A stretch of DNA of 64,000 bases, from assembly GCF_001571325.1 (NCBI RefSeq), contig NZ_BCTO01000010.1:1-64000 (forward strand), read 5' to 3'. Below, piece by piece: positions 19,145 through 27,740 of the stretch. Below the pieces are notes generated by a model. That model saw nothing but the letters and a program-made list of their open reading frames with translations. It ran no database searches and was not told the DNA's origin. The DNA comes from Delftia tsuruhatensis NBRC 16741 (GTDB taxonomy: Bacteria; Pseudomonadota; Gammaproteobacteria; Burkholderiales; Burkholderiaceae_C). The translations under genes and the position numbers were made by a program. The stretch's first letter is position 1; each line of letters opens with the position of its first letter.

Positions 19145-20560
19145 ATGACCTCAGCGACCGGCACCGAGTCCGCCCCGCACGACGCAGCCAGCGATGCGCT
19201 GTGGCAGCAGGACACCCAGGCCCTGCACGCCGGCTACCGGGGGCGCGAGCAGCAGCGCAGCGCGGCCGTGCCCATCTACCAGAGCACCTCCTTCGTGTTC
19301 GACAGCGCCCAGCACGGCGCCAACCTGTTCGGCCTGGTGGAGGAGGGCGATGTGTACTCGCGCACGGCCAACCCCACGCTGGCGGTGCTGGAGCAGCGCA
19401 TTGCGGCTCTCGAAGGCGGCGTGGCCGCGCTGGCCCTGGCCTCGGGCATGGCCGCCATCGACGTGGCGCTGGCCACGCTGGCCAGTGCGGGCGACCATGT
19501 GGTCGTGGCCTCGCAGCTGTATGGCGGCACGCACAACTTCATCGCCCATGTGCTGGCCTCGCGCGGCGTGCAGAGCACGGCCGTGGCCAAGGATGATTTC
19601 CAGGCGTTGCGCCGGGCGATAGGGCCGCGCACCAAGGCCGTGTTCGTGGAGTCCGTGGGCAATCCATCGGGCGGCATTGCCGACCTGCGCCAACTGGCCG
19701 ACATCAGCCGTGCGGCGGGCGTGGCGCTGGTGGTGGACAACACCGTGGCTTCGCCGCTGCTGCTGCGGCCCTTCGACTGGGGCGCCGACATCGTCGTGCA
19801 TTCGGCCACCAAGGCCATTGGCGGACACGGCAATGTGCTGGGCGGGCTGATCGTGGACAGCGGCCGCTTCGACTGGGTGGCGCACGCGGGGCGCTACCCG
19901 CAGTTCAGCGCGCCCGAGCCGGCCTACCAGGGCTTTGTCTTCACCGAAAAATTTCCCGACCGCGCCTTCATCGCGCGGGCCCGTGCCGTGCTGCTGCGCA
20001 ACTGCGGCGCGGCGCTGGCGCCGCACAGCGCCTTCTTGCTGCTGCAGGGCCTGGAGACGCTGGGCCTGCGCCAGGAGCGCGCCAGCCGCAACACGCTGGC
20101 CGTGATCGATTTCCTGCAGCGCCATCCGCTGGTGGAGCGCATACACCACGCCAGCCAGAGCGGCCACGCCGACCACGCGCTGGCCCTGCGCCAGCTGCGC
20201 GGCGGGCATGTGCCGGCGCTGCTGGGCTTCGAGCTGCGCGGCGGCCGGCAGGCGGCACGCGCCTTCTATGACGCGCTGCGCCTGTTCCTGCGCCTGGTCA
20301 ACATCGGCGACAGCAAGTCGCTGGCCGCCATTCCTGCCGAGACCACGCACAGGCTGCTCAGCGACGAGGAGCTGGCGCGCGTGGGCATTGCGCCCGGGCT
20401 GGTGCGCCTGTCCATCGGCATAGAGCATCCGCAGGACCTGCTGGCCGACCTGGCGCAGGCGCTGGAGCAGGCGCAGGGCCATGCGGTGTTGGCTGCCGAA
20501 CGCGGACAAGACCGCGAACAAAACCGCGAACAAGACCGCGATCAGCGCCTGGCGGCCTGA
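19145..20560 (+). CDS. metY: O-acetylhomoserine/O-succinylhomoserine sulfhydrylase-like PLP enzyme
   Basis: This 471-residue member of the Cys/Met metabolism PLP family has substrate motifs YSRTANPTLAVLEQRIAALE and ALASGMAAIDVAL, and the PLP lysine in VHSATKAIGGHGN (about Lys223). Length and the wide spacing before the C-terminal domain fit homocysteine synthase (MetY), which makes homocysteine from O-acetylhomoserine and sulfide; related thiol-acquiring transferases cannot be excluded. The start is the ATG at 19145, preceded by GGAG. The last 20 residues are an odd charged tail encoded by 12-bp repeats. It heads a run of sulfur amino acid genes. Confidence 0.82.
   Translation: MTSATGTESAPHDAASDALWQQDTQALHAGYRGREQQRSAAVPIYQSTSFVFDSAQHGANLFGLVEEGDVYSRTANPTLAVLEQRIAALEGGVAALALASGMAAIDVALATLASAGDHVVVASQLYGGTHNFIAHVLASRGVQSTAVAKDDFQALRRAIGPRTKAVFVESVGNPSGGIADLRQLADISRAAGVALVVDNTVASPLLLRPFDWGADIVVHSATKAIGGHGNVLGGLIVDSGRFDWVAHAGRYPQFSAPEPAYQGFVFTEKFPDRAFIARARAVLLRNCGAALAPHSAFLLLQGLETLGLRQERASRNTLAVIDFLQRHPLVERIHHASQSGHADHALALRQLRGGHVPALLGFELRGGRQAARAFYDALRLFLRLVNIGDSKSLAAIPAETTHRLLSDEELARVGIAPGLVRLSIGIEHPQDLLADLAQALEQAQGHAVLAAERGQDREQNREQDRDQRLAA
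20501..20548 (+). repeat. Four imperfect 12-bp repeats in the metY 3' end
   Basis: Four units of the form CGCGAACAAGAC run head to tail and encode an Arg-Xaa-Gln-Asp/Asn tail past the end of the enzyme fold. The unit length keeps frame, so copy number could change without breaking the gene. Confidence 0.8.
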
Positions 20561-20595
20561 GCGCCCCTTCCTTCCCACTTTCCTGGCAGCACAGC

Positions 20596-21699
20596 ATGAG
20601 CACCTTGACAGCATCCACCCTCGACGCGCCCGCCGCCACAGCGGCAACTCCGGCCCTGCCAGTCATCGATCTGCAGGCTCTGCGCGACCCGTCCACGCAG
20701 GCCCAGGCGCTGCGCCAGCTGGCGCGCACGGCACGCGACACCGGCTTCTTCTACCTGGAAGGGCACGGCATAGGCCGGCAGGCATGGCAGGGCATACAGC
20801 GGCGCGCGCGCGAATTCTTTGCGCTGCCGCTGGCGGACAAGCAGGCGCTGGCCATTGCCAACACGCGGCACTTCCGGGGCTATACGGCCGTGGGCATGGA
20901 GATCACGCGCCAGCGGCCCGACCAGCGCGAGCAGATCGACCTGGGCGAGGAGTCGCCCGAGATTCCCGCAGGCCCCGGCGTGCCGGACTGGAAGGGGCTG
21001 CAAGGCCCCAACCAGTGGCCGCAGGCCCTGCCCGGGTTCCGCGAGGAGGTGCTGGCCTGGCAGGCGGCAGCGCATGGCGTGGCGCTGGAGCTGCTGCGCC
21101 ACTTCGTGGCCGCGCTGCAGCTGCCCGAGGGCGCGCTGGACGCCCTGGTCAGCGGCCTGCCTGCGCACCGCATCAAGATCATCCACTACCCGGGCAGCGA
21201 GCTGGGCGCAGCAGGCCAGGGCGTGGGCGCGCACAAGGACGGCGGCCTGCTGACCCTGCTGCTGCAGGACGAGGTGGGCGGGCTGCAGGTGGAGACGCCG
21301 GCCGGCTGGGTCGATGTGCCGCCGCGCGACGGGGCCTTCGTCATCAACATCGGCGAGATGCTGGAGCTGGCCACCAACGGCTATCTGCGCGCCAACGTGC
21401 ATCGCGTGCTGGTGCCGCGCGCGGGCGTGCAGCGCTACTCCATCGCCTACTTCCTGGCGCCGCGCCTGGACCTGGGCCAAGTCCCGCTGCTGACCCTGCC
21501 GCCCGAGCTGGCCGTGCTGGCCACGGGGCCGCAGAGCGACCCGGACAACCCGCTGTTCAGCCATGTGGGCGAGAACGCGCTCAAGGGCCGCGTGCGCTCC
21601 CACCTGGATGTGGCCCAGCGCTTCTATCCCGAGCACTTCGCCCGCCTGCAGGCCCAGGCCCGCGCGGCCGGCCGTGAGCTGCACCCTGGTGCCTATTGA
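20596..21699 (+). CDS. 2-oxoglutarate/Fe(II) oxygenase, isopenicillin N synthase family
   Basis: This 367-residue non-haem iron oxygenase has the facial triad as GAHKDGG (His213, Asp215) and NVHRV (His269), plus the co-substrate-binding Arg-X-Ser in RYSIAYF (Arg280). The N-terminal DIOX_N domain (LPVIDLQALR; GFFYLEGHGI) matches the isopenicillin N synthase/flavanone hydroxylase group rather than TauD. It sits between metY-like and metQ genes, so an organosulfur or modified amino acid substrate is plausible but unproven. Length is near the family norm of about 330, with a short Ala/Pro-rich start. Confidence 0.88.
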   Translation: MSTLTASTLDAPAATAATPALPVIDLQALRDPSTQAQALRQLARTARDTGFFYLEGHGIGRQAWQGIQRRAREFFALPLADKQALAIANTRHFRGYTAVGMEITRQRPDQREQIDLGEESPEIPAGPGVPDWKGLQGPNQWPQALPGFREEVLAWQAAAHGVALELLRHFVAALQLPEGALDALVSGLPAHRIKIIHYPGSELGAAGQGVGAHKDGGLLTLLLQDEVGGLQVETPAGWVDVPPRDGAFVINIGEMLELATNGYLRANVHRVLVPRAGVQRYSIAYFLAPRLDLGQVPLLTLPPELAVLATGPQSDPDNPLFSHVGENALKGRVRSHLDVAQRFYPEHFARLQAQARAAGRELHPGAY

Positions 21700-21733
21700 T
21701 CGATTCCTGTTGATCGGTGCCTGTTGATTCTTG
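21692..21733 (+). repeat. Three imperfect 14-bp repeats between the oxygenase and metQ genes
   Basis: Units CCTATTGATCGATT, CCTGTTGATCGGTG and CCTGTTGATTCTTG follow one another across the oxygenase stop codon and into the 47-base spacer. Confidence 0.75.
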
Positions 21734-21746
21734 AAAGGACTGTGCG

Positions 21747-22559
21747 ATGGACAAGCGAGTATTTCTGCGGGGACTGGCGGCGGGGGCCTCGGTGGCGGCG
21801 ATGTCAGGCGCCATCCGGGCCGCGCAGGCCGGCCCGCTGCGCGTGGGCGTGCGCGGCGGCGTGGACGAGGAAATCTGGGAAGTGGTGACCCGCGTGGCAC
21901 GCGAGCAGGGTCTGCAGGTCAAGCCCGTGGTCATCAGCGGCGCGGCCAGCCCCAACGAGGCGCTGAACAACGGCGACATCGAGGCCAACTCCTTCCAGCA
22001 TGTGCCGTTCCTGCGCGACCAGAACCAGCAGCGCGGCTACCGGCTGGTGGCGGCCGGCGACACCTACATCTCGCCCATCGCCTTCTATTCGAAAAAGCAC
22101 AAACGCCTGGCCGACCTGCCCGCTGGCGCGCGCCTGGGCATTCCCAACGATCCCAGCAACCAGACGCGCGCGCTGGTGGTGCTGCAGGACCAGGGCATCC
22201 TGAAGCTGCGCGAGGGCTTCGACCCCTTCAAGGGCACGGCGGGCCTGGCCGACATCGCCAGCTACCAGAAGAAGGTGCAGCTGGTGGAGGCGGCCTCGGT
22301 GGTGCTGGCGCGCTCGCTGGACGATCTCGATGCCTCGGCCATCGTCAACAGCTTTGCCTACCAGGCGGGGCTGATCGCCACGCGCGATGGCATTGCCGTC
22401 GAAAGGCGCGAGCGCAATCCCTACGTGAACATCATTGCAGTGCACGAGCGCGACCGCGCTGCGCCCTGGGTCGCGGCCCTGCTGCGCGCCTACCAGTCCG
22501 AGCCCGTGCGCCAGTTCATCGTGAGCAGGTACCAGGGCTCGGTGCTGCCGGCCTTCTGA
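21747..22559 (+). CDS. metQ: MetQ/NlpA-family ABC transporter receptor without a lipobox
   Basis: This 270-residue receptor of the D/L-methionine uptake family shows NlpA landmarks: [27 protein letters not shown] and NPYVNIIAV. Its first 28 residues form a signal peptide ([20 protein letters not shown]), but there is no lipobox cysteine, so it would be released into the periplasm rather than anchored as canonical MetQ is. It is followed 13 bases later by the ATPase gene. Substrate is probably methionine or a related sulfur compound. Confidence 0.87.
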   Translation: MDKRVFLRGLAAGASVAAMSGAIRAAQAGPLRVGVRGGVDEEIWEVVTRVAREQGLQVKPVVISGAASPNEALNNGDIEANSFQHVPFLRDQNQQRGYRLVAAGDTYISPIAFYSKKHKRLADLPAGARLGIPNDPSNQTRALVVLQDQGILKLREGFDPFKGTAGLADIASYQKKVQLVEAASVVLARSLDDLDASAIVNSFAYQAGLIATRDGIAVERRERNPYVNIIAVHERDRAAPWVAALLRAYQSEPVRQFIVSRYQGSVLPAF

Positions 22560-22572
22560 GGCGTGTAAGGCA

Positions 22573-23739
22573 ATGAAGGTGGAACAGGCGGCGGCCGGCG
22601 AGCCCCATGCAATCGATGCGCTGCAGCGGCCGCACATCGTCTTCGAGGGCGTGCGCAAGCACTACCCGGGAACGGGCAGGGGCGCGGGAAGGAGCGCGGG
22701 CGAGCCCGTGCACGCACTGCAGGCGCTGAGCTTCGAGGTGGCGCGTGCCGAGGTGTTCGGCATCATCGGCCGCAGCGGCGCCGGCAAATCCACGCTGCTG
22801 CGCACCATCAATGCGCTGGAGCGGCCCAGCAGCGGCCGCGTGCTGGTGGACGGCACCGATGTCGCCACGCTGGACGAGGACGCGCTGGTGGCGCTGCGCC
22901 GGCGCATCGGCATGATCTTCCAGCACTTCAACCTCCTGTCCTCGCGCACGGTGTACGAGAACGTGGCCCTGCCGCTGCAGGCCGCGGGCTGGCGGCCCGC
23001 GCTCGTGCGCGCGCGGGTGGACGAGCTGCTGGCCCTGGTGGGGCTGGCGGACAAGAGCGGCGCCTATCCGGCCCAGCTCTCGGGCGGGCAAAAGCAGCGC
23101 GTGGGCATTGCGCGCGCGCTGGTGCACGAGCCCGAAATCCTGCTGTGCGACGAGGCCACCTCGGCCCTGGACCCCGAGACCACGCAGTCCATCCTGGAGC
23201 TGCTGCGCGAGATCAACCGCAAGCTGCGGCTGACCATCGTGCTCATCACGCACGACATGGCCGTGATCCGCGAGGTCTGCGACCGCGTGCTGGTGCTGGA
23301 CCAGGGCCGGCTGCAGGAGATCGGCGAGGTCTGGCAGCTGTTTGCGGCACCGCGCTCGGAGGCGGCGCGTGCGCTGCTGCGGTCGCTGCGGCAGGCCTTG
23401 GCGGCGGACCTGGAACTGGTGGCAGAGGCCGATGGCCCGGAGGCCGTCGCCGTGCTGGCCATCGGATGGGCCGACGGCGGCAGCCAGCAGGGCCTGCCGC
23501 TGGCGCAGCTTCAGGTGCTGGGCCCGCGTGCCCGTTTGTTGCAGGGAGGCCTGGACTGCATGCGCGGGCGTTCGCAGGGCCGCCTGCTGGTGGGCGTGCC
23601 GGTGCAGGATCTGCCGTCGGCACCCCCGCCGCTTTCACCGCTTTCACCCCTTTCACCGGCCGCGCTGTCTTCCCTTCAACAGGCGCTGGGCGCCGATTCA
23701 CTGCAACTGCTTGGCCATGTCCCTGCCCCCGCTCGATAA
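22573..23739 (+). CDS. metN: Methionine-type ABC transporter ATPase
   Basis: This 388-residue ATPase has Walker [10 protein letters not shown] (66-74), signature LSGGQKQR, Walker [14 protein letters not shown], and a C-terminal NIL/ACT-like regulatory domain (about 285-385) that binds methionine for trans-inhibition in E. coli MetN. A Gly/Arg-rich insertion, [10 protein letters not shown] (residues 34-43), near the start and a Pro/Leu/Ser repeat linker in the NIL region are lineage quirks. It overlaps the metI start by 23 bases. Confidence 0.9.
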   Translation: MKVEQAAAGEPHAIDALQRPHIVFEGVRKHYPGTGRGAGRSAGEPVHALQALSFEVARAEVFGIIGRSGAGKSTLLRTINALERPSSGRVLVDGTDVATLDEDALVALRRRIGMIFQHFNLLSSRTVYENVALPLQAAGWRPALVRARVDELLALVGLADKSGAYPAQLSGGQKQRVGIARALVHEPEILLCDEATSALDPETTQSILELLREINRKLRLTIVLITHDMAVIREVCDRVLVLDQGRLQEIGEVWQLFAAPRSEAARALLRSLRQALAADLELVAEADGPEAVAVLAIGWADGGSQQGLPLAQLQVLGPRARLLQGGLDCMRGRSQGRLLVGVPVQDLPSAPPPLSPLSPLSPAALSSLQQALGADSLQLLGHVPAPAR

Positions 23740-24382
23740 ATACCTGCAGGCCTTTCTGGAAACCCTGCTGATGGCGGGCGCGTCCTCGCTGATCGCCATC
23801 GTTGCCGGGCTGGCGCTGGCCATCGTGCTGCACACCACGGCGCCGGGCGGGCTCTATGCCAGGCCGCGGCTGTACCGGGGGCTGTCGGCGGCGGTGAACA
23901 TCGGCCGGGCCATTCCCTTCATCATCCTGCTGGTGGCCCTGCTGCCGGTGACGCGCGCCATCGTGGGCACCACGCTGGGCACTTGGGCGGCGGTGGTGCC
24001 GCTGTCGGCCAACCTGATCCCGTTCTTTGCGCGCATCGCCCAGGTCAGCCTGGGCGAGGTGGACGGCGGCCTGGTGGAGGCGGCGCGCGCCATGGGCCTG
24101 CGCCGCCCGCAGATCGTGCGCCAGGTGCTGCTGCCCGAGGCGCTGCCGGGCCTGATCGGCGGGATGACCGTGAGCGTGATCGCCATGGTCAATGCCTCGG
24201 CCATGGCGGGCGCCGTGGGGGCGGGCGGCCTGGGCGACCTGGCCATCCGCTACGGCTACGAGCGCTATGAGACGCGCGTGATGTTCGAGGTCATCGTCAT
24301 CCTGGTGGCCCTGGTGTCGGTGCTGCAGTTCGGCGGCGAATGGCTGGCACGCCGAGCCGACCACCGGCGTTCGATCTCTTGA
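23717..24382 (+). CDS. metI: Methionine-type ABC transporter permease
   Basis: This 221-residue permease has five or six hydrophobic helices and the EAA loop [20 protein letters not shown] typical of MetI. The ATG at 23717 gives the normal family length; the longer upstream frame lies inside metN. It completes the metQNI importer. Confidence 0.9.
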   Translation: MSLPPLDKYLQAFLETLLMAGASSLIAIVAGLALAIVLHTTAPGGLYARPRLYRGLSAAVNIGRAIPFIILLVALLPVTRAIVGTTLGTWAAVVPLSANLIPFFARIAQVSLGEVDGGLVEAARAMGLRRPQIVRQVLLPEALPGLIGGMTVSVIAMVNASAMAGAVGAGGLGDLAIRYGYERYETRVMFEVIVILVALVSVLQFGGEWLARRADHRRSIS

Positions 24383-24388
24383 GATGAT

Positions 24389-24417
24389 TTGGAAATAACA
24401 GACTGAATTTTTATTAT
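24389..24417 (+). promoter_or_regulatory. Candidate sigma-70 promoter before the VOC gene
   Basis: TTGGAA (24389-24394) and TATTAT (24412-24417) are 17 bases apart in a short, strikingly AT-rich stretch (24383-24450) of an otherwise GC-rich region. Matches to consensus are 4/6 and 5/6. Confidence 0.45.
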
Positions 24418-24493
24418 TTTTGGTTTTTTCGACTTGTCTCGACAATGGCCTGCAGCAGCATTCGGGCTGCTGATTCTTTTCCGAGACGCTTCG

Positions 24494-24982
24494 ATGACCC
24501 ACACCACACGCCCCGCCTGGCCTTCCCCTCTTGCCGGCCGCACTGCCATGAAGCCGGGCGTGGCCATCGTCTGTGGCGTCCACCATGTCCAGCTGTCCTT
24601 CCCGGCGCGCGCCCAGGCGGCCATGGAGCGCTTTTATGGCGAAGTGCTGGGCCTGTCTGCCCTGACCGTTGCCGGGCGTCCGGGCCTGAGCTTTCTGGCC
24701 GGCGGTCAGCGCATCGATCTGGTGCCCTACAAGGGGCAGTCCGGCGGCACCGAGCGCGCGGCGGGCAACCTGGTGCACCTGGCGCTGACGGTCAGCGACG
24801 TGGATGCGCTGCGCCAGCAGTTGCTGGTGCACGGCGGCCTGGCGCTGGAGGTGGCGCCCGTGAGCGAGGGCCGGCGCTGCTATGCGCGCGACCCCGCAGG
24901 CAATCTGATCGAGCTGCTGGAGCTGCCCCGCGAGGCAGCGGCCGATGCCCCGGACGAGCCGGCCGTGGCCTGTTCGGCCTGA
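24494..24982 (+). CDS. VOC-family (glyoxalase/dioxygenase fold) protein
   Basis: This 162-residue protein has a vicinal-oxygen-chelate fold: VHHVQLSFPARAQAAMERFY at the start, a central GNLVHLALTVSDVDAL and a final DPAGNLIELLE, giving two beta-alpha-beta-beta-beta modules. Likely metal ligands are His and Glu in those strands. An alternative start is the ATG at 24548, which trims the Thr/Pro-rich lead. Members include glyoxalases, fosfomycin/bleomycin resistance proteins and extradiol dioxygenases; the reaction here is unknown. Confidence 0.82.
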   Translation: MTHTTRPAWPSPLAGRTAMKPGVAIVCGVHHVQLSFPARAQAAMERFYGEVLGLSALTVAGRPGLSFLAGGQRIDLVPYKGQSGGTERAAGNLVHLALTVSDVDALRQQLLVHGGLALEVAPVSEGRRCYARDPAGNLIELLELPREAAADAPDEPAVACSA

Positions 24983-25069
24983 AAGCCTCTCGCCGTCCCC
25001 TCTCTCTTTCCTTCCTGCTTTTGCCTTCCACAGGCCCGGGCCGCACCGGCCCCGGGCGGAGCCTTGCCC

Positions 25070-26008
25070 ATGAACTTCCAGCAACTGCGCTATGTGCGCG
25101 AAACCGTGCGCCGCGGCTACAGCCTGACAGAGGTGGCCCACACGCTGCACACCTCCCAGCCCGGCGTGAGCCGTCAGATCCGCGAACTGGAGGAAGAGCT
25201 GGGCGTGGAGATCTTCATCCGCGCAGGCAAGCGGCTGACCGGGCTGACGCCGCCCGGCGAGGCGCTGCTACCCATCGTCGAGCGCCTGATGCTGGAGGCC
25301 GACAACCTGCGCCGCGTGGGCGCCGACTTCAGCGCCAGCGAGCAGGGCCGGCTGTCGATTGCCGCCACCCACTCCCAGGCCCGCTATGCGCTGCCCCATG
25401 TGGTGCGCGACTTCCGCCAGCGCTATCCGCAGGTGCGCCTTCACCTGCACCAGGGCTCGCCCGAGCAGGTGGCGCAGATGCTGCGCAGCGGCGAGGCCGA
25501 CATCGGCGTGGCCACCGAGGCGCTGGCCGGCTATGAAGGCCTGGTCGCGCTGCCCTGCTACCGCTGGACGCACGGCGTGGTCGTGCCGCCCGGCCACCCG
25601 CTGCTGCAGTCGCAGCAGGCGCTGACGCTGGAGGCGCTGTCGCGCTTTCCCATCATCACCTACGAGCAGGGCTATACGGGCCGCGCCCACATCGACGAGG
25701 CCTTTGCGCGCGAGGGCCTGGAGCCCGACGTGGTGCTCACGGCCATGGACGCCGACGTGATCAAGACCTATGTGGAGCTGGACATGGGCGTGGGCATCGT
25801 CGCCTCGGTGGCGCTGGATGCCGAGCGCGACCAGGGCCTGCGCACGCTGGACGCCGGCCACCTGTTCGAGGTCAACACCACGCGGCTGGGCCTGCGCAAG
25901 GGCGCCTGGCTGCGCGGCTATGCCTATGCCTTCATCGAGACCTTCGTGCCCACGCTGACGCGCGAGGTGGTCGAGCAGGCCGTGCGCCAGGGCGTGGAGC
26001 CCGAGTAG
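25070..26008 (+). CDS. cysB: CysB-type LysR regulator of sulfur assimilation
   Basis: This 312-residue regulator starts MNFQQLRYVRETVRRGYSLT with the CysB/Cbl-type helix-turn-helix TEVAHTLHTSQPGVSRQIRE. Effector-pocket motifs such as ATHSQARYALP and the YEQGYTGRAHID stretch match CysB and Cbl, which sense N-acetylserine or adenylylsulfate. GGAG eight bases before the ATG at 25070 supports that start over a TTG at 25064. In relatives it activates sulfate and sulfonate genes, so the met, ABC and perhaps cysD/cysNC genes of this window are candidate targets. Confidence 0.88.
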   Translation: MNFQQLRYVRETVRRGYSLTEVAHTLHTSQPGVSRQIRELEEELGVEIFIRAGKRLTGLTPPGEALLPIVERLMLEADNLRRVGADFSASEQGRLSIAATHSQARYALPHVVRDFRQRYPQVRLHLHQGSPEQVAQMLRSGEADIGVATEALAGYEGLVALPCYRWTHGVVVPPGHPLLQSQQALTLEALSRFPIITYEQGYTGRAHIDEAFAREGLEPDVVLTAMDADVIKTYVELDMGVGIVASVALDAERDQGLRTLDAGHLFEVNTTRLGLRKGAWLRGYAYAFIETFVPTLTREVVEQAVRQGVEPE

Positions 26009-26029
26009 GCAGACGAAGGGGGCCCGGCC

Positions 26030-26521
26030 TCAGCCCGGCTCGCGCGCCATCTCCAGCAGGGTGTCGCCCGTCACGCGGTAGCGGATCCACTCGGTCTGGG
26101 GCAGGGCGCCCAGGCGGTCGTAGAACTCGATGGAGGGCAGGTTCCAGTCGAGCACGCTCCACTCGAAGCGGCCGCAGTCCTTCTCGACGGCGATCTGCGC
26201 CAGGCGGCGCAGCAGCGCCGTGCCCGCGCCCAGGCCGCGCGCCTCGGGCGTGACGTAGAGGTCTTCGAGGTACAGGCCGTGGCGGCCCTGCCAGGTCGAG
26301 TAATTGAAGAAGTAGACCGCAAAGCCCACGGGCTGGTCGCCATGCAGGCAGATCAGGCCGAAGACGGCGGGGTTGTCGGCAAACAGGGTGCGCTTCACAT
26401 GCTCTGGCGTGGCCAGGACTTCATGCTCGGCTTTCTCATAGACGGCGAGTTCGCGCACGAAGCGGACGATGAGCTCGGCGTCATCGGGGGTGGCGGGTCG
26501 GATCTGTAGGGTGGTAGTCAT
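26030..26521 (-). CDS. GNAT-family N-acetyltransferase, diamine acetyltransferase-like
   Basis: This 163-residue GNAT enzyme has the acetyl-CoA binding motif EARGLGAGTALLRRLAQIA and the SSAT-like stretches LYLEDLYV and WNLPSIEFYDRLGA, which place it near spermidine/spermine or thialysine acetyltransferases. It lies 72 bases after the NadM-Nudix gene on the same strand and may be the last gene of the NAD operon. The acceptor amine is not known. Confidence 0.86.
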   Translation of the reverse strand: MTTTLQIRPATPDDAELIVRFVRELAVYEKAEHEVLATPEHVKRTLFADNPAVFGLICLHGDQPVGFAVYFFNYSTWQGRHGLYLEDLYVTPEARGLGAGTALLRRLAQIAVEKDCGRFEWSVLDWNLPSIEFYDRLGALPQTEWIRYRVTGDTLLEMAREPG

Positions 26522-26593
26522 TCAAACGCGGGGGAACACGGGAAGCCCGGAAAAACGGTATTGCGGCGCAAGATGGCGCCGCAATCTCCGGTT

Positions 26594-27694
26594 TTAGCCG
26601 ATTTTCACGCCCGTGTCCGCCAGGGGCAGGAACTGGCGCAGGATCTGGAAGTGGTCCTCGAAGAACGCGCTTTCCATGGCGGGAAGGTCGCAGACGGCCA
26701 CCCAGCGCGCCACTGCCGCATCGTCGCCGCCCTGCACGGGCGGCAGCGAGGGCAGCACGCCCAGGTCCAGGTAGTGCACATGGGTGATGGTGCGCCCGCG
26801 CAGGCTGCGGTCGGGGTGGTCGAAGACCTGCACGGACTGCAGGGCGGCCTGCAGGTCGGCCTCGCTGAGCGTGGAGCAGGTCTCCTCGCGCAGCTCGCGC
26901 AGGCAGGACTGCCACAGCGTGTCGCGCGGCTCCAGGAAGCCGCCCGGCAGCGCCCACAGGCCCAGGCCCGGGGCATGGGCGCGGCGTATCAGCAGGATGT
27001 GGTCCTGTTGCGCGCCTTCGTGCGGCACGCGGCAGCGCAGCAGCGCGTCCACGGTCACGAAGACGGGCGGGTAGGGCGCCGCAGCCCAGGCCTGGCGGTA
27101 CCGGGCCAGCATGCGCCATTCCTCGCACATCTGCGCATGGACGGGCGTGGTGGCCCATTGGCGCAGGAACTGCAGGGTGGCGGGCGGCACCTGGGCGGCC
27201 AGGGCCTCGAAGTCCACGCCGGATTCGCCGAAGTAGATGTCGCGCAGCGGCGTGGCGTCGAACTGGCCCAGGCGCGGCAGGCTGATCAGCTGCCAGCGCG
27301 GAAAGCGCGCCAGGTAGCCGCTGGTCGCGTCCTTGAAATGGCCGACCAGGGCCACGCTGGCGCCTTCGGGCACGCAGGACTGCACGGCCTGCTGCACTGC
27401 CTGTACCCACAGCGGCTCGTTGTAGTAGTCGCGCACGGGCACGCAGTGCAGGCGGGCCGCGTCCGCGGGCGGCAGCGCCTCGCGCAGCATCTGCGCGCGC
27501 TCCTGCCAGCTGAAGGGATTCTTGGGATTGGGCGCCTGCCAGGCGCTGCCCAGCACGACGACGATCTGCTCGGCACGCTCCAGCGCCGCGCGCAGCAGGG
27601 CCATGTGGCCGTTGTGCAGCGGCTGGAAGCGCCCGATCAGCACGGCGGTGTGCACGCGCTCGCTGGTGGCCGGGGTTTCGGGGGGGGCGTCCAT
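26594..27694 (-). CDS. Bifunctional nicotinamide-nucleotide adenylyltransferase/Nudix hydrolase
   Basis: This is a fusion of an NMN adenylyltransferase of the NadM type (GRFQPLHNGHMALL, with the HxGH nucleotidyl-transfer motif) and a Nudix domain, as in Synechocystis slr0787. About 366 residues with the ATG at 27694; alternatives are ATG 27712 and TTG 27760. The Nudix box reads GFLEPRDTLWQSCLRELREE followed by TCS, with Asp in place of the usual first Glu and Cys in place of Gly. Known relatives combine NAD synthesis from NMN with ADP-ribose hydrolysis. It follows nadE in the salvage operon. Confidence 0.87.
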   Translation of the reverse strand: MDAPPETPATSERVHTAVLIGRFQPLHNGHMALLRAALERAEQIVVVLGSAWQAPNPKNPFSWQERAQMLREALPPADAARLHCVPVRDYYNEPLWVQAVQQAVQSCVPEGASVALVGHFKDATSGYLARFPRWQLISLPRLGQFDATPLRDIYFGESGVDFEALAAQVPPATLQFLRQWATTPVHAQMCEEWRMLARYRQAWAAAPYPPVFVTVDALLRCRVPHEGAQQDHILLIRRAHAPGLGLWALPGGFLEPRDTLWQSCLRELREETCSTLSEADLQAALQSVQVFDHPDRSLRGRTITHVHYLDLGVLPSLPPVQGGDDAAVARWVAVCDLPAMESAFFEDHFQILRQFLPLADTGVKIG

Positions 27695-27740
27695 GGCGGC
27701 AGTCTCTTGCATAAACAGGCTCGGTGGCTTCACTTTGGCT

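Noticed and set aside
20596-21699. TauD-type sulfonate dioxygenase
   Set aside because: The triad spacing and N-terminal domain fit the isopenicillin N synthase family instead.
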